From CAUZIZ01 sp965218775 (GTDB lineage Bacteria; Acidobacteriota; UBA6911; RPQK01; JAJDTT01), in the NCBI GenBank assembly GCA_965218775.1, contig CBDCLS010000006.1:2914001-2978000 (forward strand): 64,000 nucleotides of DNA, written 5' to 3'. Both the position numbers and the translations under genes were made by a program. The first letter of the stretch is position 1, and each line of letters begins with the position of its first letter. The notes beneath the pieces were generated by a model, which worked only from the letters and a program-made list of their open reading frames with translations, did no database searches and was not told where the DNA came from. Shown here piece by piece: positions 52,023 through 61,462 of this stretch.

Positions 52023-53615
52023 ATGAATAAGAAAAATTTACACTATCGTCTGATCATTAGCCTGGTCGTGCTGGGCGTTAGCGCTTTCCTCTTCTACCCA
52101 CCCTCGGAAAAGATCAAGTTGGGCCTCGATCTGAAAGGCGGGATTCACCTGGTGCTTCAGGTGTTGACTCACGATGCCCTCGAGGCCGACGTCAATCAGG
52201 TCCGAGAGCGGATGGAACAGGACCTGGCGGAGCGGGAGGTCTCGTTCAAAGAGACCAAGATTACCGAAGACTACGACATCGAGATTCTGGGTGTTCCAGA
52301 GGATGCGTCCGGCCTGGCGGAGGATTATCTGAGCGAATATTCGGGAAGCTACACCTACCAGTCACGATTCAGAGAGGGTGAGGTCGACTTTGTTGTGAGT
52401 ATGTTGGCGGCGGCCCGCAAGAGGCTGGCCGATCTGACGGTCAGGCAGGCGCGCGAGACGATCCAGAATCGGGTCGATCAATATGGTGTTGCCGAGCCCA
52501 CGATAACTATCTATGGCAGCGGAGACGTCAAAGACCAGATCATCGTGGAACTCCCGGGCGTCGACGATCCGGACCGGGTGATCAAGCTGATCCGTAGCAC
52601 CGCTCGCCTGGAGCTCAAACTGGTTCACGCCTCCCAGGGTGGACCCTTTCCAAGTCGAGAGGCAGCTCTCGAGAGTTTCAATCAGTCGCTGCCCTCGGAC
52701 TACGAGATTCTCCGCTCTCGTCGCGACCCCGCTGAAGGGGTTTCCGGCCCTGCGTTCATGGTGGTCCGCAAGGCGGCCTCCATCACCGGGCAGCACATGA
52801 AGAACGCAAACCGGTCGCAGGATAACTACACCGGGAGCTGGAACGTACTCTTTTATCTCAATGCGGACGGTGTCCGGCTTTTCTCAACCACCACCGAGCG
52901 CAATGTAGGGACACGTCTCGCCGTCGTCCTTGATGACGAGGTGCGGTCGGCCCCGAATATCAGCGAACACATCCCTTCAGAATCGGCTCGCATCACCGGT
53001 AACTTCACTGCCGAGGAAGCACAGGACCTGGCTTTGGTGTTGCGCTCGGGCGCTTTGCCTGCAGCGCTTCGAATCCTGGAGAACCAGATTGTAGGACCCT
53101 CGCTGGGTATGGATTCGATTCGAAGCGGAATCCTGGCCTCGATTCTCGGTCTGAGTTTGGTGGTGATCGGGATGATCGTGGTCTATCGGATCTCGGGGCT
53201 CAATGCCATTCTGTGCCTGGTGCTCAATCTGTTGATCATGCTAGGTGTTCTGGCTCATTTTCAGGCGACCCTGACGCTGCCCGGAATTGCGGGAATCATC
53301 CTGACCATAGGAATGGCCATTGACGCCAACATTCTGATCTTCGAGCGAATTAAGGAAGAGCTGCGTCTGGGCAAGACGGTCCGGGCCGGAGTGACCGCGG
53401 GTTTCAACCGTGTTTTCGTCACGATCCTGGATACCAACGTAACGACACTTATCGGGGCAGTCTTCCTGTTTCAGTTCGGCACCGGGCCCATCCGGGGGTT
53501 TGCGGTCACGCTGTCGGTGGGTTTATTGGCCAATATCTTTACCGCGACCTTCGTGTCGCGAACGATTTTCGGCCTCTTTCTGCAGAGACGGGAGATCGAA
53601 CAACTCTCTATTTAA
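52023..53615 (+). CDS. secD: Protein translocase subunit SecD
   Basis: 530-aa RND-family component that uses the proton gradient to help pull proteins across the inner membrane. N-terminal helix, then KIKLGLDLKGGIHLVLQV, the P1 head and base domains (about 60-330; QTRDNR-type region QARETIQNRVDQYGVAEPTI), and five C-terminal helices (about 365-515) with GSLGMDSI-like GPSLGMDSIRSGI and the TIGMAIDANILIFERIKEEL motif whose Asp takes part in proton movement. Operon with yajC and secF. Confidence 0.97.
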   Translation: MNKKNLHYRLIISLVVLGVSAFLFYPPSEKIKLGLDLKGGIHLVLQVLTHDALEADVNQVRERMEQDLAEREVSFKETKITEDYDIEILGVPEDASGLAEDYLSEYSGSYTYQSRFREGEVDFVVSMLAAARKRLADLTVRQARETIQNRVDQYGVAEPTITIYGSGDVKDQIIVELPGVDDPDRVIKLIRSTARLELKLVHASQGGPFPSREAALESFNQSLPSDYEILRSRRDPAEGVSGPAFMVVRKAASITGQHMKNANRSQDNYTGSWNVLFYLNADGVRLFSTTTERNVGTRLAVVLDDEVRSAPNISEHIPSESARITGNFTAEEAQDLALVLRSGALPAALRILENQIVGPSLGMDSIRSGILASILGLSLVVIGMIVVYRISGLNAILCLVLNLLIMLGVLAHFQATLTLPGIAGIILTIGMAIDANILIFERIKEELRLGKTVRAGVTAGFNRVFVTILDTNVTTLIGAVFLFQFGTGPIRGFAVTLSVGLLANIFTATFVSRTIFGLFLQRREIEQLSI

Positions 53616-53659
53616 TCTCGGGCGGAACGCTCCTCCGGGTTGCGCCTTAGGACCTCTCC

Positions 53660-54844
53660 ATGGAACTTTTCAAGGACCCTAAAGTCGACTGGCTTGGCAT
53701 GAGCCGGATCCTGCTCGCCGTTTCGTTGGCGCTGGTGCTGTTGGGCGCTGGCTCCATGCTGTTCCGGGGAGGCCTGAGGCTAGGGGTCGATTTCGTTGGG
53801 GGAACCCTGGCCTACGTCAAGTTCAAGGATGAGCCGGAATTGGACCGGGTGCGACGCACCCTCAGTGAAGGTGATTTGAAGGCCGAGGAGGTGACGCGTT
53901 TCGATGAATTGGATAAGAACGAAGTGCAGATCCGAATGGGACGGATCGAGGACGAAGAATCGGAAGATCTGATTGCCCAAAGTGACCGGATCATCGAGGC
54001 GCTGCGACGAGAGTACGACCAGGAGGGATTGGACTCGGGCAAGTTGGATTTGAACAATGTGGTCGCAAGCGCACTCTCCTCGAAGCTCCAGCAAATCGAT
54101 CCAGACGGTGTGGGCACGGAGAAATCGGTTCAGGACTCGGTCAACCACTACGATCAGCTGGCAGAAAGGGTGATCGACCATCGAAACAGCAGCGGGGGAG
54201 TTTTTAAAAGCTTGGAAGAGCTCCAGGCGATAGATCTCTCGGAGGCGACAGAAAAAGCCCTTCAGGACAATATCTATCTTGGGAATTTCACGGTTCTCAG
54301 TGTGGAGAGCGTGGGACCCAAGGTGGGGCAGGAGATGCGGGATAGGGCGCAGAGTGCGGTTATCTTTTCGCTCCTCGGCATCCTAATCTATATCGCCGTA
54401 CGCTTTCGGATCGTCTATGGTCTGGCGGCAATCGCGGCTCTCTTTCACGATGTCTTTATCACCGTGGGGGCTCTGTCACTGGCGAACAGCGAATTTACCC
54501 TGACCGTGATCGCAGCCCTTCTGACTCTGGTCGGCTATTCGATCAACGATACGATCGTCATATTCGACAGGGTTCGTGAAAACCTTCGTCTCATGAGGCG
54601 AGCAACCCTGACCGAGGTCATCAACACCAGCATCAACCAGATGCTGAACCGCACTATCTTGACTTCCGGAGGCACCTTTCTGGCGGTCTTTTCCCTTTAT
54701 CTGCTGGGGGGGGCAGTACTTCGCAACTTCGCTTTCGCGCTGGTGATTGGTATAATTATAGGGACCTATTCTTCCGTCGCAATTGCCAGCCCGATCGTCG
54801 TGTGGTGGTACGGTCAATCAGAACAAAAGCGAAGACGGAAATGA
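53660..54844 (+). CDS. secF: Protein translocase subunit SecF, with enlarged periplasmic domain
   Basis: 394-aa partner of SecD; typical SecF is about 300 aa. N-terminal helix (MSRILLAVSLALVLLGAGSM), LRLGVDFVGGTLAYVKF, and the C-terminal helices with GYSINDTIVIFDRVRENL. The extra length is an insertion of roughly 95 residues at about 105-205 (LDLNNVVASALSSKLQQID, FKSLEELQAIDLSEATEK), predicted soluble and periplasmic. I recall similar longer SecF proteins in Acidobacteria. The gap to secD is 44 bp. Confidence 0.94.
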   Translation: MELFKDPKVDWLGMSRILLAVSLALVLLGAGSMLFRGGLRLGVDFVGGTLAYVKFKDEPELDRVRRTLSEGDLKAEEVTRFDELDKNEVQIRMGRIEDEESEDLIAQSDRIIEALRREYDQEGLDSGKLDLNNVVASALSSKLQQIDPDGVGTEKSVQDSVNHYDQLAERVIDHRNSSGGVFKSLEELQAIDLSEATEKALQDNIYLGNFTVLSVESVGPKVGQEMRDRAQSAVIFSLLGILIYIAVRFRIVYGLAAIAALFHDVFITVGALSLANSEFTLTVIAALLTLVGYSINDTIVIFDRVRENLRLMRRATLTEVINTSINQMLNRTILTSGGTFLAVFSLYLLGGAVLRNFAFALVIGIIIGTYSSVAIASPIVVWWYGQSEQKRRRK

Positions 54845-54946
54845 GACGCTGCTATTCCTGGTTGGGAATCGGATTTCCTATGAGCAGTTCTTATAACAGC
54901 CTATGACATAACGGGTTACGACAAAAAAGAGGCACAAAAAATTCTC

Positions 54947-54975
54947 TTGACTCTACCGGAGTCGGAGTGTAACAT
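54947..54975 (+). promoter_or_regulatory. Sigma-70-like promoter for the tonB-exbBD operon
   Basis: TTGACT (54947-54952) and TAACAT (54970-54975) separated by exactly 17 bp, about 65 bp upstream of the tonB start. This is the clearest housekeeping promoter in the window. Confidence 0.6.
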
Positions 54976-55039
54976 CGGCCCATTGTCGCCAGCCTTTGAC
55001 TGAGAGGAGAGTCTGGGATAGGAAAGGAAGAGACGACAA

Positions 55040-55795
55040 ATGTTTGACAATCTAATCGAATCCACATCGGAGAAATCGTCAAGGGCAAAGACCACGTTTT
55101 TCATTTCTTTCATGGTGCACGTGGTGATTATCGGCGTCTTGATCGTCATTCCGTTGTACTACTATGCCGTATTGCCTGAGCACGAGCTCCTGACGATGTT
55201 GGCCCCGCCACCTCCACCTCCACCTCCACCTCCACCGCCGCCACCGCCGGCCCCGGTGAAACGGCAGGAAATCCAGGTGGTCAAGCTGGATCCTTCCCAG
55301 TTCGTCGCGCCCACCGAAGTTCCCAAGGAGATCCCGGTACCCGATGATGTTCCGGAGTACTCGAGTATTAGCGGAATCACCGGAGGTGTCGCAGGAGGGA
55401 TCCCAGGTGGAGCCGTGGGTGGAGTACCGGGTGGTGCTCTGGGTGGAGTCCTCGGGGCTATTCCGACCGAAGCCCCTCCGCCGCCACCGCCCCCGAAGAA
55501 GAAGAAAGATCCGATCCGGGTAGGAGGCAACGTTCAAGCGTCCAAGCTGGTCAAGCGTGTGGAACCGAACTATCCGGAACTGGCCAAACGAGCCCGAGTC
55601 AAGGGCATGGTGATACTTCAGGTGACAGTCGGAGAGTCAGGGAATGTAACCGGTATCAAGGTCATTCGTGGGCATCCCCTGTTGAATGACGCCGCCGTGA
55701 GTGCAGTCAACCAATGGGTATACTCTCCTACCTTGCTCAATGGAGAGCCGGTACCCGTTATTGCCACCGTGACCGTGAACTTCGTGCTTAGGTAG
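55040..55795 (+). CDS. TonB family energy-transducing protein
   Basis: 251-aa inner-membrane protein: cytoplasmic N-terminus, one helix (TFFISFMVHVVIIGVLIVIP), a run of 15 prolines (about 55-70, encoded by a CCACCT-type microsatellite at 55206-55255), a Gly-rich segment with GGVPGGA repeats (about 112-140), a second Pro run, and a TonB C-terminal domain (about 165-251; ASKLVKRVEPNYPELAKRAR, VKGMVILQVTVGESGNV). It should transfer energy from the ExbB-ExbD motor to outer-membrane receptors or other envelope machines. First gene of the operon, with AAAGGAAG upstream. Confidence 0.93.
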   Translation: MFDNLIESTSEKSSRAKTTFFISFMVHVVIIGVLIVIPLYYYAVLPEHELLTMLAPPPPPPPPPPPPPPPAPVKRQEIQVVKLDPSQFVAPTEVPKEIPVPDDVPEYSSISGITGGVAGGIPGGAVGGVPGGALGGVLGAIPTEAPPPPPPPKKKKDPIRVGGNVQASKLVKRVEPNYPELAKRARVKGMVILQVTVGESGNVTGIKVIRGHPLLNDAAVSAVNQWVYSPTLLNGEPVPVIATVTVNFVLR

Positions 55796-55839
55796 GAGAT
55801 ATTGGGTTCAAGTAAATCAGCCTGTTGGGAGGTTAGAGA

Positions 55840-56523
55840 ATGGAATTAGGATTCATGGAGCTCTGGAACCAGATGGGGGGGTTGGCCAAGGCGGTCGTAG
55901 TCATCCTGCTGCTCCAGTCGGTTTGGTCTATTGGAGTGATGATCGAGCGTTTCTTGATGTATCGGTCGGCGCGCAAGCAGTCGGAGGCGTTCGTTCCTGA
56001 GGTGACTGAGGCCCTGAAGAACGACAACATTCAGGGGGCGATCGACCTGGCGGAAGGGAGCCAGAAGAGCCATCTGGCCAAGGTGCTGGTGGCCGGCTTG
56101 AAGGAATTTCAGGCCCACGAGGAATCCGACAGGATTTCTGGAGAAAAGGTAGAAGCCTCTCGACGCGCCCTTCAGCGAGCCACTGCAGTCGGCGTCGAGG
56201 AGTTCAAGCGAGGCCTGGGAGGTCTGGCGACGATCGGAAGTACCGCTCCTTTTGTGGGCCTATTTGGTACCACCGTCGGTATCATCAACGCTTTCGCCGG
56301 CATGAGCCAGGCCGAAGATACGGGTCTGGCGGCGGTAGCGGGTGGGATTTCCGAGGCCCTGGTTGCTACCGCCTTCGGTCTGTTTGTCGCGATTCCCGCC
56401 GTGTGGATGTACAACTACTTCACCGGGAAGATCGATTCCTTTGTGGTCGAGATGGACAACTCGTCGTCTGAGTTGATCGACTTCTTCCTGGCGCGGAGGG
56501 CGAAGCAGCATGGCGATCAGTAG
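55840..56523 (+). CDS. exbB: MotA/TolQ/ExbB proton-channel protein
   Basis: 227-aa inner-membrane stator subunit with three helices: VVVILLLQSVWSIGVMIERF near residue 17, TIGSTAPFVGLFGTTVGIIN around 130, and AVAGGISEALVATAFGLFVA (about 160-185). The family hallmarks GLFGTVxGI and EALxATAxGL are kept. It forms a proton-driven motor with the two ExbD-like proteins. It overlaps the first exbD by 14 bp, which implies coupled translation. Confidence 0.94.
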   Translation: MELGFMELWNQMGGLAKAVVVILLLQSVWSIGVMIERFLMYRSARKQSEAFVPEVTEALKNDNIQGAIDLAEGSQKSHLAKVLVAGLKEFQAHEESDRISGEKVEASRRALQRATAVGVEEFKRGLGGLATIGSTAPFVGLFGTTVGIINAFAGMSQAEDTGLAAVAGGISEALVATAFGLFVAIPAVWMYNYFTGKIDSFVVEMDNSSSELIDFFLARRAKQHGDQ

Positions 56524-56947
56524 CGGCGGCGGCAAGAGTGGGAGCATGGTCTATGACATCAACGTCACGCCGATGGCTGACGTCATGCTGGTCTTGCTCA
56601 TCATCTTCATGATCACCACGCCCCTGCTGCAACAGGGAGTTTTTGTCAACAAGGCCAAGGCGGCAAATGCCCAGGAAGCGCCTGAGGTCGAGGGCGAAGA
56701 CGCCACCACGGTCACCATCACCCGGGATGGGAGCATCTACGTAAACAAACTGCCCGTTCCGGATGACGTGTTGCTGGAAAAGCTCGAAGCTCAGGTCGCT
56801 CTGGCCCCGGAGAAACCTCTGTTCATCAAGAGTGATGTCGCGACTCCGTATGGGAGGGTAGTAGAGGTCATCAACAAGGGACGGGAGACCGGAGTTGAGA
56901 AGATCGGACTCCTGGTGGACCGGGTAACCAAGCAAGGGGGGCTGTAA
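56510..56947 (+). CDS. exbD: ExbD/TolR-like protein (first copy)
   Basis: 145-aa protein with a single N-terminal helix containing the proton-carrying Asp (INVTPMADVMLVLLIIFMIT) and a periplasmic domain ending LLVDRVTK. It overlaps exbB by 14 bp and is followed 2 bp later by a paralogue. Confidence 0.94.
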   Translation: MAISSGGGKSGSMVYDINVTPMADVMLVLLIIFMITTPLLQQGVFVNKAKAANAQEAPEVEGEDATTVTITRDGSIYVNKLPVPDDVLLEKLEAQVALAPEKPLFIKSDVATPYGRVVEVINKGRETGVEKIGLLVDRVTKQGGL

Positions 56948-56949
56948 AG

Positions 56950-57363
56950 ATGGCAATGCAGACCGGTACCCAAGGGGCGATGTCGAACATCAACATCACT
57001 CCCTACATCGACATCCTATTGGTTCTGTTGATCATTTTCATGGTGATTCAGCCCACCACCCAGTACGACCTGGAAGCCAGAGTGCCGGAAAAGGCGCCCG
57101 ATGACATCCCGGAAGATGTGGTCGTCAAGTCCGATGCGATTGTCGTCTCGATCGACGCTGGCGGCTTGCTGAGGATCAATAACGATCCGGTGACCTTGCC
57201 CCAGCTCGGCATCCGCCTGTTTGACATCTACAGCGCCCGAGCCAACAAGAACATGTTCATTCAGGGCGATCCGGATCTACCCTTTGAGGACGTGATTCGT
57301 GTCATCGACATCGCCAAGGGGTCGGGTGTAGGCGACGTCGGCCTGTTCACTCCAGAAGGATAA
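56950..57363 (+). CDS. exbD: ExbD/TolR-like protein (second copy)
   Basis: 137-aa paralogue. INITPYIDILLVLLIIFMVI holds the conserved Asp, and the periplasmic domain includes IVVSIDAGGLLRINNDPVTL. Two different ExbD proteins beside one ExbB, with TonB, are typical of Acidobacteria and gliding-type or TonB-cluster loci in other phyla. They may form a heterodimer within one motor, but this is inference. Confidence 0.94.
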   Translation: MAMQTGTQGAMSNINITPYIDILLVLLIIFMVIQPTTQYDLEARVPEKAPDDIPEDVVVKSDAIVVSIDAGGLLRINNDPVTLPQLGIRLFDIYSARANKNMFIQGDPDLPFEDVIRVIDIAKGSGVGDVGLFTPEG

Positions 57364-57431
57364 GACCTGAAGGGACTACCCGCGCGTCCTGAAGAAGCGG
57401 TCGTTTAGAAAATCGGGAGACAAAGTTTGCA

Positions 57432-58241
57432 ATGAGCCGGACGACTAAATCATTTTTGCTTGTGCTCGGAGGAGCACTGGTCCTTAGCGGGACGGCGGGT
57501 TGTAAAGCGCTGAGCCTGTATGACAAGCTCAAGGCACGGAACGAACTCAACGAGGGCGTGAAGGCTTACTCAGGCCAGAGGTATGACAAAGCTGTAGAGC
57601 GTTTCAGCGAGTCCATAAGGCTCGATCCCGAGCTCTTGGATGCTCAGTTGTATCTGGCCACCACCTACCGGGCCCAGTTTGTACCAGGGTCCCAGAGTAT
57701 GGAAAACCTGCAGATGGCCAAGCAGGCCATCTCCACTTTCGAGAAGGTTCTCGAAATAGATCCCCAAAATGCCACCTCCATGGCCAGTATTGCGGGCATC
57801 CACAACAGCATGGGCGACTACGAAAATGCCAAAGAGTGGTACCGTAAGCAGCTGGAGGCCGATCCTACCAATCCAGAACCACTCTATGGGGTTGGAACGA
57901 TCGACTGGCAACTTTCCTACGACAAGACGGGCATGACGGGCGAGAACGTGGAGTACTTGACGGAAGAGGAAAACGCCCAGGTTACCCAGTTGATAGATGA
58001 GGGGGTCAGCGCCCTCAAGGAAGCCCTCGAGATCAGACCCGGCTATACGGAAGCCATGCAGTACCTGAACCTGCTCTACCGCGAAAAGGGCAAGCTCGCC
58101 ACGGACGAGGAAGAGAAACAGAACTGGGAGCTGGAAGCAGACAAGCTGGCCCTGGAAGCTCTGGAAATGAAGCGGAAGCAGGAAGAAGAAGCCGAGCTGG
58201 CACGGCGAACCCTCAGTGGCGCGGCCAAGACCGAAGAATAG
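57432..58241 (+). CDS. TPR lipoprotein linked to the TonB operon
   Basis: 269-aa protein with a lipoprotein signal (SFLLVLGGALVLSGTAGC) and several TPR units: LNEGVKAYSGQRYDKAVERF at about 38-60, QAISTFEKVLEIDPQNATSM around 97, and DYENAKEWYRKQLEADPTNP about 130-150. A unit follows an insert at about 160-195, and the C-terminus is a long charged helix (EEKQNWELEADKLALEALEM). It probably scaffolds protein contacts at the periplasmic face. It is the fifth gene of the tonB-exbB-exbD-exbD unit (68 bp after exbD). Confidence 0.88.
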   Translation: MSRTTKSFLLVLGGALVLSGTAGCKALSLYDKLKARNELNEGVKAYSGQRYDKAVERFSESIRLDPELLDAQLYLATTYRAQFVPGSQSMENLQMAKQAISTFEKVLEIDPQNATSMASIAGIHNSMGDYENAKEWYRKQLEADPTNPEPLYGVGTIDWQLSYDKTGMTGENVEYLTEEENAQVTQLIDEGVSALKEALEIRPGYTEAMQYLNLLYREKGKLATDEEEKQNWELEADKLALEALEMKRKQEEEAELARRTLSGAAKTEE

Positions 58242-58427
58242 GAAGCGGATCGCGACAAGTTTCAGGTTTTAGGTTGACCGAACGTGGCGGTCACCCTGAG
58301 CTGATTTGTCTTCGAGCGATACCCTACCCGCGTTCATAAACCCTTCAAGAGCATACAGAATTCACCCGCGCGTTTGTCTGTGGGTGGAAGGCCACAACCT
58401 GTGACCTGCAACCCCCAACCTCCAACC

Positions 58428-58701
58428 TAGTACAGCGTTCTGTAAATACCGATACGTTTGCAGATGGGGCTTGCGAGGCGAGATCAAGGCAGGAGGAGGA
58501 AGACGATGCTTGGTCATCTTCGACGACGACCAACACAGAGATCGTCCGCAACCCCCATCTGCCCTACGGGTGGCGACGGGACGCACCGATTTCTTTGTCG
58601 CGCCTCCTCCAAGATACGAGGCATCGAGTTCGGCGTCGCTTCGCGAACTCGACCCGTCGCGCTCGCCACAAACGTATCGGTATTTACAGAACGCTGTACT
58701 A
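58428..58701. mobile_element. 274-bp element with about 33-bp inverted ends upstream of rel
   Basis: TAGTACAGCGTTCTGTAAAT at 58428 (continuing ACCGATACGTTTG to 58460) is mirrored by CAAACGTATCGGTATTTACA continuing GAACGCTGTACTA at 58669-58701, without mismatch. TA at both ends would fit a TA target duplication. It encodes no transposase. Its right end is 38 bp before the rel start, so it lies in the 5' region of rel. The other parts of 58242-58739 show no gene. Confidence 0.85.
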
Positions 58702-58739
58702 GTATCCTGCTAAAATGGCCGGTGACAGGGTGCCGAGCC

Positions 58740-60899
58740 ATGATCCGTTTCGAAGACCTGGAGCGCAAAGTTCATCAATACCATCCCAGCGCCGACTTGG
58801 AGCTTCTCCGGAAAGCCTACGTTTTTTCGGCTCGGGAACATAAGGGGCAAGTCCGCCAGTCGGGTGAGCCCTATCTTTCTCATCCACTCGAAGTAGCCAA
58901 CATCCTGGCCGAAATGAAGCTCGACGTCTCCTGCGTCAGTGTGGGACTGCTGCACGATGTTGTCGAGGACACCCTGACTCGGATCGAGAAGATCCGCGAA
59001 TATTTCGGCGACGACATCGGACACGTCGTCGATGGGCTCACCAAAATCAGCCAGATCCACTTCTCTTCACGAGAGGAACAGCAGGCGGAGAATTTTCGCA
59101 AACTTCTCCTGGCGATGGTTGACGATGTGCGGGTCATCATGGTGAAGCTGGCAGACCGTCTTCACAACATGCGCACGCTGCAATATTTGCCGCCGGAAAA
59201 GCGGGAGGCAATTGCTCAGGAGACCCTCGACATCTACGCTCCGATCGCGCATCGCCTGGGCATGGCCAAGGTGCGAGGAGAACTGGAGGATCTGTCGTTC
59301 AGCTACCTCGACCCACCGGCCTACCAGAGCCTGGTAGGCCAGATTGAGGAGAAGAAGGCGAACAGCGCCCAGTTCATAGCAGAAGTCACCGATGTTTTGC
59401 TCCAGCGGATTCAGGCACAGGGGATCCAGGTTCAGATCGAAAGCCGGATCAAGCGAATCTACAGCCTTCACCAGAAGATGATGCGCCAGCGAATCACACC
59501 CGACCAGGTCTACGACTTCATCGCGATTCGAATACTGGTGGACTCAGTTCGCGACTGCTACACCATTCTTGGTCTGGTCAACAACCTCTGGAATCCGGTG
59601 CCAGGACGCATCAAGGACTTGATCGCGATGCCGCGTCCAAATATGTACCAGTCGCTTCATACGAGCCTGGTTGGTCCCAATGGACAGCCCTTCGAGATCC
59701 AGATTCGGACACATGAGATGAATCGGGTTGCCGAAGAAGGCATCGCCGCCCACTGGAAGTACAAGGAAGGTAGATTGGAGGAGGAGGGGGATGAAAAGCG
59801 ATTTCTGTGGCTGCGTCAGCTCCTGGACATGCAGCAGGAGGTGGATGATCCTCATCAGTTCCTGAGCAATCTCAAGATTGACCTCTTTCCCGAGGAGGTC
59901 TATCTGTTCACGCCCAAAGGGGAGGTGGTCACTCTTCCGCGAGGCGTAACGCCTGTCGACTTTGCCTACTACATTCACAGCGAGGTTGGAAACCGGTGTG
60001 TCGGCGCCAAGGTCAACGGCCGCATCGTCCCCCTGAAATACGAGCTCAGAAACGGAGAAATCGTTGAAATTCTGACCTCCAGCGAAGAACGCCCGAGCCG
60101 CGACTGGATGAATTTCGTCAAGACCTCTCGAGCCCGAAACGCGATCCGCCGCTGGCTGAATCAGAGGCAGAAGGATCGCGCGATCGAACTAGGGCAGAAG
60201 ATGTTGGAGAAGGAGGCACGCAAGTGCAAGCTCAATCTCAAGAAGTACAAGACCGAGATGGAATCGATTGCCTCGGAATACAAGGCGGCCAAGCTTGAGG
60301 ACCTGTTCGCGAGTATTGGCTATGGAAAGGTCGGATCGCGGCAAATCTTGAAGCGGTTGGATCCGAGCAGGTTGACCAGGGACGAGACCAAGGAGTCGAC
60401 CTTGTCCACCGTGGTCCAGAAGGTGTTCGGAAGCGCGGATGCTGCCATACAAGTCAAGGGATACGACGATCTACTCGTGTTTCGAGCCAAATGCTGCAAT
60501 CCGATCCAGGGTGAACAAATCATCGGCTATATCACGGTGGGACGTGGAATTTCAGTGCACTCGACGAAATGTCGCAATGTGGAAAGCCTGTTGGTCAACC
60601 CGGAGCGCAGGATCGAGGTCGAATGGAGTGACGGGGTCGGTGAGATCACGTATCCGGTGCGTCTCTCCATCGCCACGGAGGATCGGACCGGTATGCTCGC
60701 CGAAATCACGGCTGCAGTGTCGACGCTGAATACCAACATCGTCGATGCCCAGGCCAAGACCGTCAACAGCCAGTTCAGTGAGATCCACCTGACGGTCGAG
60801 GTCAGGGATATGAAGCATCTACAGAAGATCGTTGGCTTTCTCAAGGGAATTGCGGGAATCCACTCGATTGAGCGGCGGGGCCGTGTCCGCATGAGATAG
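58740..60899 (+). CDS. rel: Bifunctional (p)ppGpp synthetase/hydrolase (Rel)
   Basis: 719-aa stringent-response enzyme. The N-terminal HD hydrolase domain is intact (HPLEVANILAEMKLD, VGLLHDVVEDT, VKLADRLHNMRTL), and the synthetase domain has SRIKRIYSLHQKM, YDFIAIRILV and HTSLVGPNGQPFEIQIRT. TGS (VYLFTPKGEVVTLPRGVTPV, about 390-450), a zinc-finger/CC-type domain with CCNPIQGEQIIGYITVGRGI, and the ACT domain (about 645-715) follow. Start at 58740 gives the family beginning (MIRFEDLERKVHQYHP); an open frame reaching 58458 is only the adjacent element and should be ignored. No other Rel/SpoT gene is in the window. Confidence 0.95.
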   Translation: MIRFEDLERKVHQYHPSADLELLRKAYVFSAREHKGQVRQSGEPYLSHPLEVANILAEMKLDVSCVSVGLLHDVVEDTLTRIEKIREYFGDDIGHVVDGLTKISQIHFSSREEQQAENFRKLLLAMVDDVRVIMVKLADRLHNMRTLQYLPPEKREAIAQETLDIYAPIAHRLGMAKVRGELEDLSFSYLDPPAYQSLVGQIEEKKANSAQFIAEVTDVLLQRIQAQGIQVQIESRIKRIYSLHQKMMRQRITPDQVYDFIAIRILVDSVRDCYTILGLVNNLWNPVPGRIKDLIAMPRPNMYQSLHTSLVGPNGQPFEIQIRTHEMNRVAEEGIAAHWKYKEGRLEEEGDEKRFLWLRQLLDMQQEVDDPHQFLSNLKIDLFPEEVYLFTPKGEVVTLPRGVTPVDFAYYIHSEVGNRCVGAKVNGRIVPLKYELRNGEIVEILTSSEERPSRDWMNFVKTSRARNAIRRWLNQRQKDRAIELGQKMLEKEARKCKLNLKKYKTEMESIASEYKAAKLEDLFASIGYGKVGSRQILKRLDPSRLTRDETKESTLSTVVQKVFGSADAAIQVKGYDDLLVFRAKCCNPIQGEQIIGYITVGRGISVHSTKCRNVESLLVNPERRIEVEWSDGVGEITYPVRLSIATEDRTGMLAEITAAVSTLNTNIVDAQAKTVNSQFSEIHLTVEVRDMKHLQKIVGFLKGIAGIHSIERRGRVRMR

Positions 60900-60905
60900 C
60901 GTAGC

Positions 60906-60970
60906 TTTGGCCTCCAGGCCGAAGTGAAGCCGTCGAGCGTAGCTCGAACCACGGCGGCCTGGAGTCCAAA
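60906..60970. repeat. GC hairpin repeat, relative of 11926-11990
   Basis: TTTGGCCTCCAGGCC (60906-60920) pairs with GGCCTGGAGTCCAAA (60956-60970) with one mismatch. The loop holds GAGCGTAGCTC and a CGGCGG string like the copy at 11926-11990, so the two belong to one repeat family. It sits just after the rel stop and before the convergent rpmB stop, where it may stop transcription. Confidence 0.6.
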
Positions 60971-61047
60971 GCAAGGCGCAAGCCAGCGTGTAGTCGAATT
61001 CGATTCGAGGTCTTTCGAAGACCCCGGCTTGGAGCCGAGGGTCGGCC

Positions 61048-61248
61048 TCAGGTGCTCAGAGCGGGCTTCTGAACCTTACCTGACTTGAGACACTTGGTGC
61101 AGATTCGGATTTTTCGAACGGTTCCGTTGATCACGGCACGAACCCTCTGGATGTTGGGTTTCCAGCGGCGTCTGGTGAGGTTGTGGGCATGGGAAACATG
61201 GTTCCCTGACATGGGCCTCTTTCCACAAATCTCGCAAACCATGGACAT
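61048..61248 (-). CDS. rpmB: 50S ribosomal protein L28
   Basis: 66-aa ribosomal protein: [20 protein letters not shown], then [17 protein letters not shown] and [12 protein letters not shown]. Two Cys pairs (CEIC, CTKC) suggest the zinc-binding form. ATG at 61248 is used since GAGGTGG precedes it by 6 nt; an in-frame extension to 61284 would add residues outside the family. A second ATG at 61242 is possible. Convergent with rel. Confidence 0.95.
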   Translation of the reverse strand: MSMVCEICGKRPMSGNHVSHAHNLTRRRWKPNIQRVRAVINGTVRKIRICTKCLKSGKVQKPALST

Positions 61249-61462
61249 CGTTACCACCTCTACGGTAAAGAGGTTTTTTATCATCGTGAGACCCCTGTTG
61301 TCAAACTCGGTCTGTGCCTGAGACGGGATCGCGTCATCGAAAAAAGGGAGTAATCGGATGGCCTCTCATGGAGCTGGGAAGTCATAGGCGTCGGCTACAA
61401 TTAGCTTCACGGATTGAGGTTCTGAGTCGTTAGGGCTGAAGGGGCTGGGAGCGACAAAGCGA

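Noticed and set aside
58458..58739. N-terminal extension of Rel by 94 residues
   Set aside because: The extension is encoded by the 274-bp inverted-repeat element; the family sequence begins at the ATG at 58740.
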